Assembly: GCF_029382225.1 (NCBI RefSeq) | Contig: NZ_JARLTC010000039.1 | Location: 1-64,000 of the forward strand | Source: Spongiactinospora sp. TRM90649 | GTDB taxonomy: Bacteria > Actinomycetota > Actinomycetes > Streptosporangiales > Streptosporangiaceae | Length of the DNA: 64,000 nucleotides | Direction: 5' to 3' | Shown: in pieces, positions 50,657 to 58,801 of the stretch | Position numbering within the stretch: position 1 is the first letter of the stretch | How the letters are laid out: each line of letters opens with the position of its first letter | Position numbers and translations under genes: made by a program | Notes under the pieces: generated by a model | Database searches by the model: none | Seen by the model: only the letters and a program-made list of their open reading frames with translations | Told to the model about the DNA's origin: nothing

Positions 50657-52204
50657 GTGCGAAGAATCGTCGCGGCGTTGACCGTCTCGCTGGCCGTCCT
50701 GGCGGCCACGCTCCTTCCCTCGCTCGCCCCCGCCGGGGCGGCGGTCCCGCACTGGACGCCGGCCCCGGCCTGGGCGCCCTGCCCCGAGGATCCGGGCGCG
50801 GCGTGCGCCCGCCTGACACTGCCCGTCGACTGGGACGACCCGCGCGGCCCGGCGTTCCAGATGGCCGTGGCCCGGCGGCCCGCCACCGACCCCGCCGCCA
50901 GGATCGGCACCCTGGTGATCAACCCCGGCGGCCCCGGCGGATCGGGCGTGGACGCCGTCCTGCGCAACGACCTGCGGCTCAGCCCGCGCCTGCTGGCCCG
51001 CTTCGACCTGGTCGGCTTCGACCCCCGCGGGGTCGGCCGCAGCAACCCGGTGCTGTGCTCGCGCGACCTCGCGCTGCGGACCCCCGACCCGATCATGCGC
51101 ACGCAGGCCGACTTCCAGGCCCGGCTGGCCTTCAACGCCCGCTACTCCCGCGACTGCCGCGCCCGCACCGGCCCGCTGTACGACCACGTGGACACGCTGA
51201 GCGTGGTCCGCGACGTGGACGCGCTGCGCGCCGCGCTCGGCGAGGACCGGCTCACCTACTACGGCGCGTCCTACGGCACGCTGATCGGCCAGCAGTACGC
51301 CGAGCGCTACCCCGGGCGGGTGCGCGCGCTGGCCATGGACGGCAACATGGACCACGACCTGGACACCACCCGGATGCTCGACACCGACACCTGGACCACC
51401 CAGGACTCCTTCGACGAGTTCGTCAAGTGGTGCGCGGCCGCGCGGGAGTGCGAGCTGCACGGGCGAGACGTGCGGGCGCTGTTCGCGGACCTGATGGCAC
51501 GGGCCGAACGCGGCGAGCTGAGCCTGCCGCAGGCCCCGGACGGCAGGCTCACCCCGTTCCTGCTGGTGCTGCAGACCTTCAGCGCCACCTACGGTCCCGA
51601 CTGGGCCGCCCTGGCCGCGTTCCTGCGCGCCCTGGACGCCGGGACGGACACCGCGCGTCCGCTGGTCACCCGCCCGGCGGGGGAGGAGACGTTCAACGAC
51701 GCCACCCAGGTGATCTGCCAGGACTACTGGCTTCCGGTGCGCGACCAGCGGGCGTTCCAGCGGCATCTGCGCAGGCTGGCGGCGATCGCCCCGGACATGC
51801 GGTTCAGCCCCATCTCGATCTCGGGGACGGCCGCCTGCCTCGGGCAGCCCGTGCCCGTCCCCAACCCGCAGCATCGGCTGCGGGTGTCCGGGACGCCCCC
51901 GCTGCTGCTGGTCAACGGCCTGCACGACCCGGCCACCGGGTATCCGTGGGCGCAGAGCACGGCCCGGCAGATCGGCCGCGAGGCCAGGCTGCTCACCTAT
52001 GAGGGCTGGGGGCACGTCGTCTACGGGCGCGGCGCCTGCGCCGACCGGGCCGTGGAGGACTACCTGATCTCCCTGACGGTGCCCGCCAAGGGGGCGCGCT
52101 GCCCGGCCGTGCCGCCGGGCCAGGGACTCGCGGGTCGTTCCGCGCCGCCCCGCCCGCCGTCGGGGCCGGTCCCGGGGCTTCCCGGCTGGGTCTGGAACCG
52201 CTGA
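50657..52204 (+). CDS. Secreted alpha/beta-hydrolase peptidase (tripeptidyl aminopeptidase-like)
   Basis: Exported serine peptidase of 515 residues from GTG 50657; a TTG at 50642 is another option. Signal peptide: IVAALTVSLAVLAATLLPSL, cleaved near AGA-A. The core has NPGGPGGSGVDAVLRND (oxyanion), DPRGVGRSNPV, the nucleophile elbow YYGASYGTLIGQQYAERYP, TPPLLLVNGLHDPATGYPWA (catalytic Asp) and YEGWGHVVYG (catalytic His). This is the SlpD/SlpE/tripeptidyl-aminopeptidase type (S33). It should release peptides or amino acids outside the cell. Confidence 0.9.
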   Translation: MRRIVAALTVSLAVLAATLLPSLAPAGAAVPHWTPAPAWAPCPEDPGAACARLTLPVDWDDPRGPAFQMAVARRPATDPAARIGTLVINPGGPGGSGVDAVLRNDLRLSPRLLARFDLVGFDPRGVGRSNPVLCSRDLALRTPDPIMRTQADFQARLAFNARYSRDCRARTGPLYDHVDTLSVVRDVDALRAALGEDRLTYYGASYGTLIGQQYAERYPGRVRALAMDGNMDHDLDTTRMLDTDTWTTQDSFDEFVKWCAAARECELHGRDVRALFADLMARAERGELSLPQAPDGRLTPFLLVLQTFSATYGPDWAALAAFLRALDAGTDTARPLVTRPAGEETFNDATQVICQDYWLPVRDQRAFQRHLRRLAAIAPDMRFSPISISGTAACLGQPVPVPNPQHRLRVSGTPPLLLVNGLHDPATGYPWAQSTARQIGREARLLTYEGWGHVVYGRGACADRAVEDYLISLTVPAKGARCPAVPPGQGLAGRSAPPRPPSGPVPGLPGWVWNR

Positions 52205-52354
52205 GCTCGCCCAGCGCGGTCTTCTCCGGGTCATTCGCCGGTCTTCGCGGGGCGGCGCCGACGCCGGTCACGCCCCGCGAGGGCCGCTCACGGCGGGACG
52301 TCACCGGTGGACCCTGCGGCCGGAGGTCGGCGGTGGCCGCCGCAGGGCGCCGGG

Positions 52355-52489
52355 CTACTCGGGGGCTTCGTCCACCGCGGGGCGTTTGGGCTGCTTCTTG
52401 GCCTGCTTGGCGCTGCGGGTGGCCTTGATCGCCGCCTTCTTCGCCTTCGCGGATGACTTGATGGACTTCTTCTGGGCGGTGTCTCCCAT
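52355..52489 (-). CDS. 44-residue lysine-rich basic protein
   Basis: Short gene with ATG 52489 preceded by GAGGGGGA. The product has 44 residues: GDTAQKKSIKSSAKAKKAAI, then KATRSAKQAKKQPKRPAVDE and an acidic end. Thirteen Lys and several Ala give a histone-H1/HU-tail-like composition, so DNA or RNA binding is plausible. Not recognised. A 13-bp hairpin lies in the presumed 5' leader 16 bases before the ATG (52506-52536). The good ribosome site and non-random composition argue for a real gene. Confidence 0.6.
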   Translation of the reverse strand: MGDTAQKKSIKSSAKAKKAAIKATRSAKQAKKQPKRPAVDEAPE

Positions 52490-52505
52490 GATTCCCCCTC
52501 TTGTC

Positions 52506-52536
52506 GGCGTGACATCCCGGCATGGGATATCACGCC
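52506..52536 (-). promoter_or_regulatory. RNA hairpin in the leader of the 44-residue basic protein
   Basis: On the minus strand GGCGTGATATCCC and GGGATGTCACGCC form a 13-bp stem with one U-G wobble and a 5-base loop (ATGCC). The plus-strand RNA would have an A-C mismatch at that place, so the minus-strand reading is favoured. It ends 16 bases before the ATG, next to the Shine-Dalgarno, where it could affect translation; as DNA it could also be an operator. Confidence 0.5.
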
Positions 52537-52573
52537 GATTACTACCCTTCTGTAGGCGATTCACTACATAGTG

Positions 52574-53617
52574 CTACATAAGGGAGAGCTGTTCGCCGGT
52601 CGCGGGGGAGGGCCGCCGGGCCTGCCGGTGCGGGCGGGCGGGGGCCGAGCGGCCCACGCCGTACCGGCGGGCCAGCTCGGCGACCTGGGCGGTGACGCGC
52701 CGCTGGTAGGACTTCGGGGCGTAGGCGCCCCTGCCGTACATCTCCCGGTAGCGGGGGATCAGGCGCGGGTGCTCGCGGGCCAGCCAGGACAGGAACCACT
52801 CGCGGGCGCCGGTGCGCAGGTGCAGCACGATCGGGGTCACGCCGGTCGCGCCCGACTCGGCGATCAGGCGCACGGTGCGCTCCAGCGCCGCCGGGGAGTC
52901 GGTGAGGTACGGCAGGATCGGCGCCATCAGCACCGCGCACGGCAGCCCGGCGCCGGTGAGCGCGGCGCAGACCTCCAGCCGCCTGGCCGGGGCGGGCGTG
53001 CCCGGCTCGATCGAGCGCCACAGCGCCGCGGCCTCGCCGTCGCCGTCGCCGACGAACCCCACCGAGACGGCGGTGGAGACGTCGGTCACCTCGGCGGCCT
53101 GGGTCAGCAGGTCGAGGTCGCGCAGGATCAGCGAGCCCTTGGTGAGCACCGAGAAGGGGTTGGCGGCGTCGCGCAGCGCGGCCAGGATGCCGCGCATCAG
53201 CTCATAACGCCCTTCGGCGCGCTGGTAGCAGTCGACGTTGGTGCCCATCGCGATGGGATGGCCGCCCCAGCGGGGCGCGGCCAGCTCGGCGCGCAGCAGC
53301 TCGGCCGCGTTGACCTTCACCACGATCTTGGAGTCGAAGTCGTGTCCGGCGTCGAGGTCGAGGTAGGTGTGGGTGTTGCGGGCGAAGCAGTAGCCGCAGG
53401 CGTGGGTGCAGCCGCGGTAGGGGTTGAGGGTCCATTCGAAGGGGACGTGGCTCGCGGCGGGGACGCGGTTGATGATCGACCGGGCGCGGATCTCGTAGAA
53501 GGTCGTTCCCCGGAAGCCCGGCGTATCGAAGGTGCGGGCGACGGCGCCCCGGGCGAACAGCGGGGCGGCGGCCCCGGACCCGCCGTCGCCGGTCGGTCGC
53601 AGATTGTCCCAGCGCAT
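52574..53617 (-). CDS. Radical SAM protein of the Rv2578c/SplB-like family
   Basis: Iron-sulfur S-adenosylmethionine enzyme of 347 residues from ATG 53617. The cluster motif is NPYRGCTHACGYCFARNTHT (CxxxCxxC at about residues 70-77). Further family blocks: SKIVVKVNAAELLRAELA, AMGTNVDCYQRAEGRYELMR, FSVLTKGSLILRD and MAPILPYLTDSP. The spore-photoproduct-lyase relatives reverse DNA photolesions. The C-terminus is ATGEQLSLM, close to the bacterial sliding-clamp peptide QL[SD]LF. The promoter carries a LexA-like SOS box. From memory, Rv2578c of Mycobacterium tuberculosis belongs to the LexA regulon, which agrees. Confidence 0.9.
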   Translation of the reverse strand: MRWDNLRPTGDGGSGAAAPLFARGAVARTFDTPGFRGTTFYEIRARSIINRVPAASHVPFEWTLNPYRGCTHACGYCFARNTHTYLDLDAGHDFDSKIVVKVNAAELLRAELAAPRWGGHPIAMGTNVDCYQRAEGRYELMRGILAALRDAANPFSVLTKGSLILRDLDLLTQAAEVTDVSTAVSVGFVGDGDGEAAALWRSIEPGTPAPARRLEVCAALTGAGLPCAVLMAPILPYLTDSPAALERTVRLIAESGATGVTPIVLHLRTGAREWFLSWLAREHPRLIPRYREMYGRGAYAPKSYQRRVTAQVAELARRYGVGRSAPARPHRQARRPSPATGEQLSLM

Positions 53618-53624
53618 GCGAATG

Positions 53625-53654
53625 ATTAGAACAGCAGTTCGAGCAAGATCGCAA
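53625..53654 (-). promoter_or_regulatory. Sigma-70-type promoter of the radical SAM gene, leaderless
   Basis: -35 TTGCGA (53654-53649) and -10 TCTAAT (53630-53625, five of six to TATAAT), spacer 18. Seven bases separate the -10 from the A of the ATG, so transcription should start at the start codon. There is no ribosome site. The SOS box covers the spacer and most of the -10. Confidence 0.6.
53627..53642 (-). promoter_or_regulatory. LexA-type SOS box
   Basis: Minus strand TCGAACTGCTGTTCTA; plus strand TAGAACAGCAGTTCGA. Compared with the actinobacterial SOS consensus TCGAAC-N4-GTTCGA it has one mismatch. It lies between the -35 and -10 elements of the radical SAM promoter, 9 bases from the ATG, where LexA binding would block RNA polymerase. 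Confidence 0.75.
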
Positions 53655-53749
53655 ATGCGAAGACGCGGTAATTACTCGCTCTTGAAATGGCTAATGATCT
53701 TCATGGCGGGCAGAAAGTCGGCACATACCTTGCGTGCGGGAGGTGCGGC

Positions 53750-54121
53750 ATGGCCTGGTCGCAGGACGAGGAGCGGATGCTGGCCCAGATCGAGCGGCAC
53801 CTCGTCGACGATGATCCTCGGCTGGCCGCTCGTCTCGACTCGTTCAACGAGCGCGTCCGCCGCAGGGAGGGCGGCGGCGGACGCCGGCGCGGCGCCCGGA
53901 GCGGGCGCGGCCGGGGGCGCAGGCCACGGCGGTCGACGGTCATCATCGCGGTGAGCTGGCTGCTGATCGCGACGCTGGTCGCCACCCTGCTCATCATGGT
54001 GCTGCGTCACGAGGCCGCCGCGCTGGCCCTCGGCTCCAGGGCGGGTCGCACCACGGCGGCGCTGCCCGCCGCTCCCGCGCTGCCCGCCGTGCCGGAGGCG
54101 CGGATCCCCGCCGCGCGCTGA
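53750..54121 (+). CDS. DUF3040 domain protein
   Basis: Membrane-associated protein of 123 residues typical of actinomycetes. ATG 53750 with GGGAGG upstream. The DUF3040 signature is at the N-terminus: LSQ-like AWSQDEERMLAQIERHLVDDDPRLAARL. An Arg/Gly-rich segment (RRREGGGGRRRGARS) precedes one membrane helix (VIIAVSWLLIATLVATLLIM). The C-terminal 40 residues are Ala/Pro-rich. Function unknown; these proteins may bind the cell membrane or divisome. It is divergent from the radical SAM gene. Confidence 0.85.
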   Translation: MAWSQDEERMLAQIERHLVDDDPRLAARLDSFNERVRRREGGGGRRRGARSGRGRGRRPRRSTVIIAVSWLLIATLVATLLIMVLRHEAAALALGSRAGRTTAALPAAPALPAVPEARIPAAR

Positions 54122-54174
54122 CTCCCTTGACGCACTGGCCCCCTGACGACACTGCCCTGCTGACCCACTGACGG

Positions 54175-54999
54175 TCAGGCGGGCCCGGTTGCCCGCCGGG
54201 GCCGCTCGCCCCTTGGGGCGATCATGACGGCCAGGCCGTCCAGCAGGCGTTCCAGGCCGAACGCGAACAGCGACTCCAGGTCGAGTTCCACGCCGGGCTC
54301 GGGGGCATGGCCCAGCATCCGCCCGCCCGGCATCTGGGCGCGCAGCCACTGCTTGCTGGTCATCCCGGTGTCGCGCGCCGCGCCGTCCTCGGCCTCGATG
54401 CCGAACGCGGTGCCCCGCACGTAGTTGACCATCGTGCCGTAGACGTGCAGCCGGGTGTTTAGGTCCAGGCCCAGGCCGTCCAGCGCGCTCAGCGACCACC
54501 GGCCGTAGGCGACCAGCCCCGGCAGCAGCGCCGGCCGTACCACCGAGACCACCCGGGGCAGCCAGGGATGCCGGTGGTACAGCGCCCACTGCAGCTCCGC
54601 CGCCACCCGCAGGTGCGAGCGCCACCCGGGCGGCGGCGCCGGGTAGACGATCCGCGCGAACGCGGCGTCGGCCATCAGATGGGACAGCTCGGCCTTGGCG
54701 TCCAGGCGCCGGTAGAGGGTCATGGTGGCCACGCCGAGCCGGGAGGCGACCGCCCGCATGGACAGCACGGCCAGGCCGCCCTCGTCGGCGATCTCGGTGG
54801 CGGTCCGCACGGATCCGCTCCCGCTCCGGGCCCGCGCCCGACGCGGACGCGGGCGCCGGGCGGGCCGCCACCACCGCGCCGGAACGCGGCGTCGTCTCGA
54901 TCACCCCGGCCTGCCGCAGCGCCGACAGCGCCTTGGTCGCCGTCGCCATCGCCACGCCCCATTCGCGCACGATCGCCCGGGTGGTGGGGACCGCGTCGC
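54175..54999 (-). pseudogene. GntR-TetR fused regulator: frameshifted and missing its first helix
   Basis: The TetR half is open from a GTG at 54810 (212 codons): VRTATEIADEGGLAVLSMRA, then VASRLGVATMTLYRRLDAKA and a TetR_C ligand domain to 54175. Just upstream in another frame is a GntR helix-turn-helix remnant, TTRAIVREWGVAMATATKAL, SALRQAGVIETTPRSGAVVA, ending ERERIRA. A single extra C near 54812 (ATCCGTG where ATCGTG would keep the frame) separates the halves. Known TetR regulators with an N-terminal GntR domain have exactly this order. The GntR part lacks its first helix because it is joined to a carotenoid-oxygenase fragment. The TetR part alone could still be made from 54810. Confidence 0.65.
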
Positions 55000-55674
55000 A
55001 GAGGGCCTCGCCGCCGCCGTCGCGCGGCAGGACCCCGATGCGGGGCGGATGCCCGGGCAGCCACCGGCAGGCCATGCCGTCGAAGCCCAGCGGGGTGTCC
55101 CACAGCACCACGTGCCGCTCGGTGAGGGCGAAGTCGTGCATGAACGGCGTCCGCGTCATCGGGACGGCGGTCGCCCGCGCCACGGTCCCGTCGGGAGCGG
55201 TCACGATGTGCTGGACGAAGCTCCGGCCGGGCATGTACGCCAGCGAGTGCAGCTCGCCGGTGCGCGGGTCGTGCTTGGCGTGCGCCCCCGCCGTGAAACC
55301 CTCGGGGGTCGCGCCCAGCGGGCACACGCCCACGTGTTCAGCTCCTCGTCCAGCTCGGCGGGCGGCAGGCCGCCCTCGGCCATGGCGATCGTGCGCCGCG
55401 CGTGCCGGATCACGTGCACCATGGGGGCGAAGCCCGGGACGCGCACGAAGCGGTTGCGGTACCACTCGGCGTGGCCGTCGCGCAGGCGCACGCCGTGGAC
55501 CATGCCCTGCCCCATGCCCCAGACGTGCACGACCGGATCCTCCACCCCCATCGTGTTGGGACCGTTGCGCAGGTAGCGGCCGTTGAGCGCGTCCGGGATC
55601 CGCCCGGTGACGGGCAGGTCGTGGGCGGTGACCTCTTCGGTGACGGGCGCGAACGCGCCCTCCAGGTACTTCAT
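55000..55674 (-). pseudogene. Carotenoid oxygenase (RPE65 family), frameshifted and truncated
   Basis: From ATG 55674 the frame reads KYLEGAFAPVTEEVTAHDLP, VTGRIPDALNGRYLRNGPNT and HVWGMGQGMVHGVRLRDGHA, the N-terminal blades of iron-dependent carotenoid or apocarotenoid dioxygenases. After ELDEELNT near 55336 one base is missing, and the story continues in the next frame: VGVCPLGATPEGFTAGAHAK, DPRTGELHSLAYM, MHDFALTERHVVLWDTPLGF and GVLPRDGGG. The enzyme then stops, fused to the GntR remnant at about 55000, about half the normal length (~450-500). Two of the four iron-ligand His regions are missing. It is non-functional. Confidence 0.75.
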
Positions 55675-55849
55675 GTTGACACCGTACGGAGAACGGCGGA
55701 ATCTCCCGCGCGGCGCCAGCTCGAATACCGTCATCTGTACTAGTGCAGCGCGCCTCCGGGCGAGACCCCCGCGATTGACACGCCCGGAGCCGGTTTGGTA
55801 GAAACCCGACCAGCGTCGCGGTGCACCCGGCAAGGAGATCGCCGAGGGC

Positions 55850-56368
55850 ATGGAGGCGCCGGACCGACGGACGACCTTGACGACATCCCGCGAACGCCTG
55901 ACGGCGTTCGGCAACCAGCTGATCGAAGTGCACATCTGGCTCCGCGAGGAGCTCGCCGCGCTCCGCGAGGACGCGGACGCCTACCTCGCCGGCGGGGCAC
56001 GCCTGCGCGAGCTTCGCGCCCACTGCGTGACCTTCTGCACGGCGCTGACCCGGCACCACACCGGCGAGGACGACCACGCCTTCCCGCGGATCGCCGAACG
56101 TTTCCCCGAACTGCGCCCGGTCCTGGCCGAACTGCGCCGCGACCACGCGCTGGTGGAGGACTCCATGCGGCGGCTGGAGGCGCTGGTGGCGGGCCTGGAC
56201 GGCCAGAGCGACCCCGTCGCGGTACGCCGCGAACTCGACGGCCTAGCCGCGCTGATGGAGACCCACTTCGTCTACGAGGAGAAACGGATCGCCGCCGCCC
56301 TCAACGCCCTGCGCGTACCGGACTGGGACCGCTCCCGCCCCGACTTCCTCCGCACCACCGACCCCTGA
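55850..56368 (+). CDS. Hemerythrin HHE-domain protein
   Basis: Di-iron four-helix bundle protein of 172 residues; ATG 55850. Candidate ligands: His28 (LIEVHIWLREEL), His69/His70 and Glu73 (TRHHTGEDDHAFP), His99 (LRRDHALVED), His139 and Glu143 (METHFVYEEKR). The HHE-family order His..HxxxE..His..HxxxE is intact. Likely roles are oxygen, NO or iron sensing or protection. It is monocistronic and converges on a methyltransferase gene. Confidence 0.9.
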   Translation: MEAPDRRTTLTTSRERLTAFGNQLIEVHIWLREELAALREDADAYLAGGARLRELRAHCVTFCTALTRHHTGEDDHAFPRIAERFPELRPVLAELRRDHALVEDSMRRLEALVAGLDGQSDPVAVRRELDGLAALMETHFVYEEKRIAAALNALRVPDWDRSRPDFLRTTDP

Positions 56369-56375
56369 TCGGGCC

Positions 56376-56978
56376 TCACCCCCGCGGCTTGCGCCACAGA
56401 ACGCTGTACCGCCACAGCAGGTGGCGGCGGAACTCCGAGCCGGGCAGCACCTCGGCGGCCACCTCCCGCACCTGCGAGTAGGTCAGCGGCGGCGGCCACA
56501 CCGTGGGTGAGGGATGCTGCCAGTGCCCCCTGGTGGCCCGCAGGTAGGTGGACACCGCCATGGTGACCACCTCGCGCGGCAGATCCTTCGGCATCGACCC
56601 GCGGGCCAGCCCGACCACGGCCAGCATCCCGCCGGGGCGCAGCAGGCCGCGCATCCGTTCGAGCCCGGCGACGGCGTCCATGTGGTGCAGCGTCGCCACC
56701 GACGCGACGACGTCGAACGACGCGGGCTCGAACGGATGGGTGAGGAAGTCGTCGAGGACGTATTCGATGTCACCGGGATGCGCGCGGGCGTGCCCGATAC
56801 TGACCGCGTCACGATCGATCCCGGTCACACGCGCCACCCTCCGCCGCAACTCCCGCGCGAGCGTCCCCTCCCCGCACCCGACGTCAAGGGCGTCCCGCGC
56901 CCCCTCGGGAACCGCCGCCAGGATGCGGGGGTGGTAGTGGATGTTGTGGTTCCACCGCTTGCCGTCCTTCGCCGTCAT
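56376..56978 (-). CDS. Class I SAM-dependent methyltransferase
   Basis: Methyltransferase of 200 residues from ATG 56978. The SAM-binding motif is ALDVGCGEGTLARELRR (residues 31-47), with the acidic residue at the end of strand 2 in RVTGIDRDAVS, and ILADDFLTH-like VLDDFLTHPFEPASFDVVAS after it. The post-I motif LRPGGMLAVVGLARG is present. The C-terminal region has no acceptor-specific mark, so the substrate is unknown. The ribosome site is weak. Confidence 0.87.
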   Translation of the reverse strand: MTAKDGKRWNHNIHYHPRILAAVPEGARDALDVGCGEGTLARELRRRVARVTGIDRDAVSIGHARAHPGDIEYVLDDFLTHPFEPASFDVVASVATLHHMDAVAGLERMRGLLRPGGMLAVVGLARGSMPKDLPREVVTMAVSTYLRATRGHWQHPSPTVWPPPLTYSQVREVAAEVLPGSEFRRHLLWRYSVLWRKPRG

Positions 56979-57056
56979 GTGATCATCTTGCCGGACGGCG
57001 CCGCGCCCGGTCCGCCGTTCGCCGGCTGTACGAGGCACGCCCAGGGGCGGAATCGC

Positions 57057-57218
57057 ATGGCCCCGGCGGACGCGAGCATCAATGAGGCGACGGGCTCCCG
57101 CGCCGCCGCGCCCTTCCAGCTCCGGCACGTGCAGAGCGGGCGCTGCCTGGACGGCAGCGTCTCCCAGGGAATTCGCCTCAACACCTGCAACGACAACGGC
57201 TACCAGGCCTGGCGCTGA
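57057..57218 (+). pseudogene. Ricin-B-type lectin repeat remnant
   Basis: A 53-codon frame from ATG 57057 reads FQLRHVQSGRCLDGSVSQGI, then RLNTCNDNGYQAWR and a stop. SGRCLD and the C-x-x-x-x-x-Q-x-W end are hallmarks of one ricin-B repeat, of which the family needs at least three. No signal peptide or catalytic partner is present, so this is probably the fragment of a secreted carbohydrate-binding protein. It could still be a mini protein. Confidence 0.5.
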
Positions 57219-57421
57219 ACGACGTATGGACGGTGGCGTCATCGTCTCAGGGGCCTTCGGGACGCAGATGACGGTGCCCGGCTCGGCCGCGAACCCTCCC
57301 CGCTCCAGCGCCCGCTGCGCAGGTGACTCGTGCACCGCCGCCGACGCCGCTGATGTCCGCTCCGGGGCGGGTCCCGATCTTCGCGGTCGTCCGGGATCTG
57401 GGGGTCGCGCGCCGCGGTCGC

Positions 57422-57468
57422 CGGGCGACGGGTACGGGTGAGTGATTCGTCCCGTTACCCGTCGCCCG
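57422..57468 (-). terminator. Terminator of the aspartyl-protease-like gene
   Basis: CGGGCGACGGGTACGGG (57422-57438) pairs with CCCGTTACCCGTCGCCCG (57451-57468), 17 pairs with one bulged base. It starts 20 bases beyond the stop of the minus-strand gene that ends at 57488. Confidence 0.65.
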
Positions 57469-57487
57469 TTGGAGGCTTCCGGGGTGG

Positions 57488-58801
57488 TCAGTCGGCCTTG
57501 CCCCGGACGATGTAGAGGTTCATGTCGGTGAAGTCGAGGGTGATGTTGTAGGGCTTGAAGAAGCAGTGGGCGAAGTGGCCCGTCCCGTCGATCCCCGACC
57601 CGTAGGGCCACGGCACGTTGAGCGGCATGTTCGGGTCCGCCTCGCAGTAGACGTCCCTGGCGACGGCGTCGCCGAGGCGGATCTCCCTCGGGTAGCAGGG
57701 GTAGGTGATGGTCGGGTGGCTGTGGGCGAACGTCTCGATCGGGCGGTCGTAGTCGGTGCGGACCCGCAAGCGCTTGGCCACCTCCCCGGGCATGCCCACG
57801 GCGATCTCGCCGACCCCGCCGAAGTTCACGCCCATCACCCGTGGGCCTGAGCCGGCGATGCTGCCGACGCTGCTGACATCGTGGTCACGGGACAGCCAGA
57901 TCGGCAGCGGCTTGGAACCCGCCCGTACGGCGGCGGCGCGTACCTCGGCGACCGCCTCGGGGGTTCTGCGGCGCAGGATCAGGTGGCGGCCCGCGTAGTC
58001 GAAGGTGGTCAGCAGGTGGTAGAAGACCCACGTGCCGATCAGGCCGTCGCTGTCGGCGTCGACGTCTTCGCCCGACTCCGTGGACGACCAGCCCACCGGG
58101 ACGTTGCGCAGTTCGATGCCGCCCAGCTTGAAGGAGTCCAGCACCCCGTAGTGCACCCAGATGGAGATGCCCTCGAACTCCGACTTCTGGCTGACGACGG
58201 GGTTCAGCCCCGCCTCCTTCGCCACCGACGCGGTCAGGCTCAGATTCGAGGTGCCGGTGTAGAAGGAGAAGCTCTTCGCCGGTCCGCCGTTGACCGAGGC
58301 CTCCACCAGCGGCCTCGGGTCCATCTGCTGGAATCGCGCCCGGCCGATGTCGCCGACCATCCGGTACGGCTCGCCGCTGATCGCCGCGAACCATTTGGCG
58401 TAGTCCTCCGCGCCCGCCGCTCGCCAGCATGGAACGGAGAGGGCGAACTTGTCCTGCCGGATGTAGCAGTCGCCCAGGAGCTCGTTCGCCTCCTTGTCAT
58501 CGGGGGCCAGGTCGACGGCCATCTTGAGGTACTTCTCGGCATCGGGGAACCGGTTGGACAGCAGCCCGACATGGCCACGCTGGCGAGCCGCGCGCAGATT
58601 CTTGGGATCCCTTCTCAGGATCTCCTCGTACGCGCGGGCGGCCTTCTCGAACTTCCCGGCCTTGAACAACGCGTCCGCGTCGTCGCCCCCGGCCAGCGCC
58701 GGGGCCACCCCGCCCAGCAGCGGTGCGGTCGCGGCGGCCCCGCCCAGGACGGCTGCGCCCCGTAACAGCGAACGCCGGCCCCATTTCCCGTCATCAGCCA
58801 C
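57488..58801 (-). CDS. Tat-exported protein with TPRs and a degenerate aspartyl-protease domain
   Basis: 437 residues from GTG 58801 (GAGAGGAGAAGG upstream). Signal: twin-arginine RRSLLRGAAVLGGAAATAP. Residues 41-130 are TPR-like repeats (LFKAGKFEKAARAYEEILRR, then DPKNLRAARQRGHVGLLSN). Residues 170-430 resemble the two lobes of a retropepsin-like aspartyl protease (PF13650/PF13975 type): SFYTGTSNLSLTASVAKEAG and then FGLIGTWVFYHLLTTFD-like DGLIGTWVFYHL. The expected catalytic D-T-G is Y-T-G, so the nucleophilic Asp is missing. The C-terminus has a CFFKPYNITLDF segment. Possibly a substrate-binding or scaffold protein at the cell surface. Confidence 0.7.
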   Translation of the reverse strand: MADDGKWGRRSLLRGAAVLGGAAATAPLLGGVAPALAGGDDADALFKAGKFEKAARAYEEILRRDPKNLRAARQRGHVGLLSNRFPDAEKYLKMAVDLAPDDKEANELLGDCYIRQDKFALSVPCWRAAGAEDYAKWFAAISGEPYRMVGDIGRARFQQMDPRPLVEASVNGGPAKSFSFYTGTSNLSLTASVAKEAGLNPVVSQKSEFEGISIWVHYGVLDSFKLGGIELRNVPVGWSSTESGEDVDADSDGLIGTWVFYHLLTTFDYAGRHLILRRRTPEAVAEVRAAAVRAGSKPLPIWLSRDHDVSSVGSIAGSGPRVMGVNFGGVGEIAVGMPGEVAKRLRVRTDYDRPIETFAHSHPTITYPCYPREIRLGDAVARDVYCEADPNMPLNVPWPYGSGIDGTGHFAHCFFKPYNITLDFTDMNLYIVRGKAD

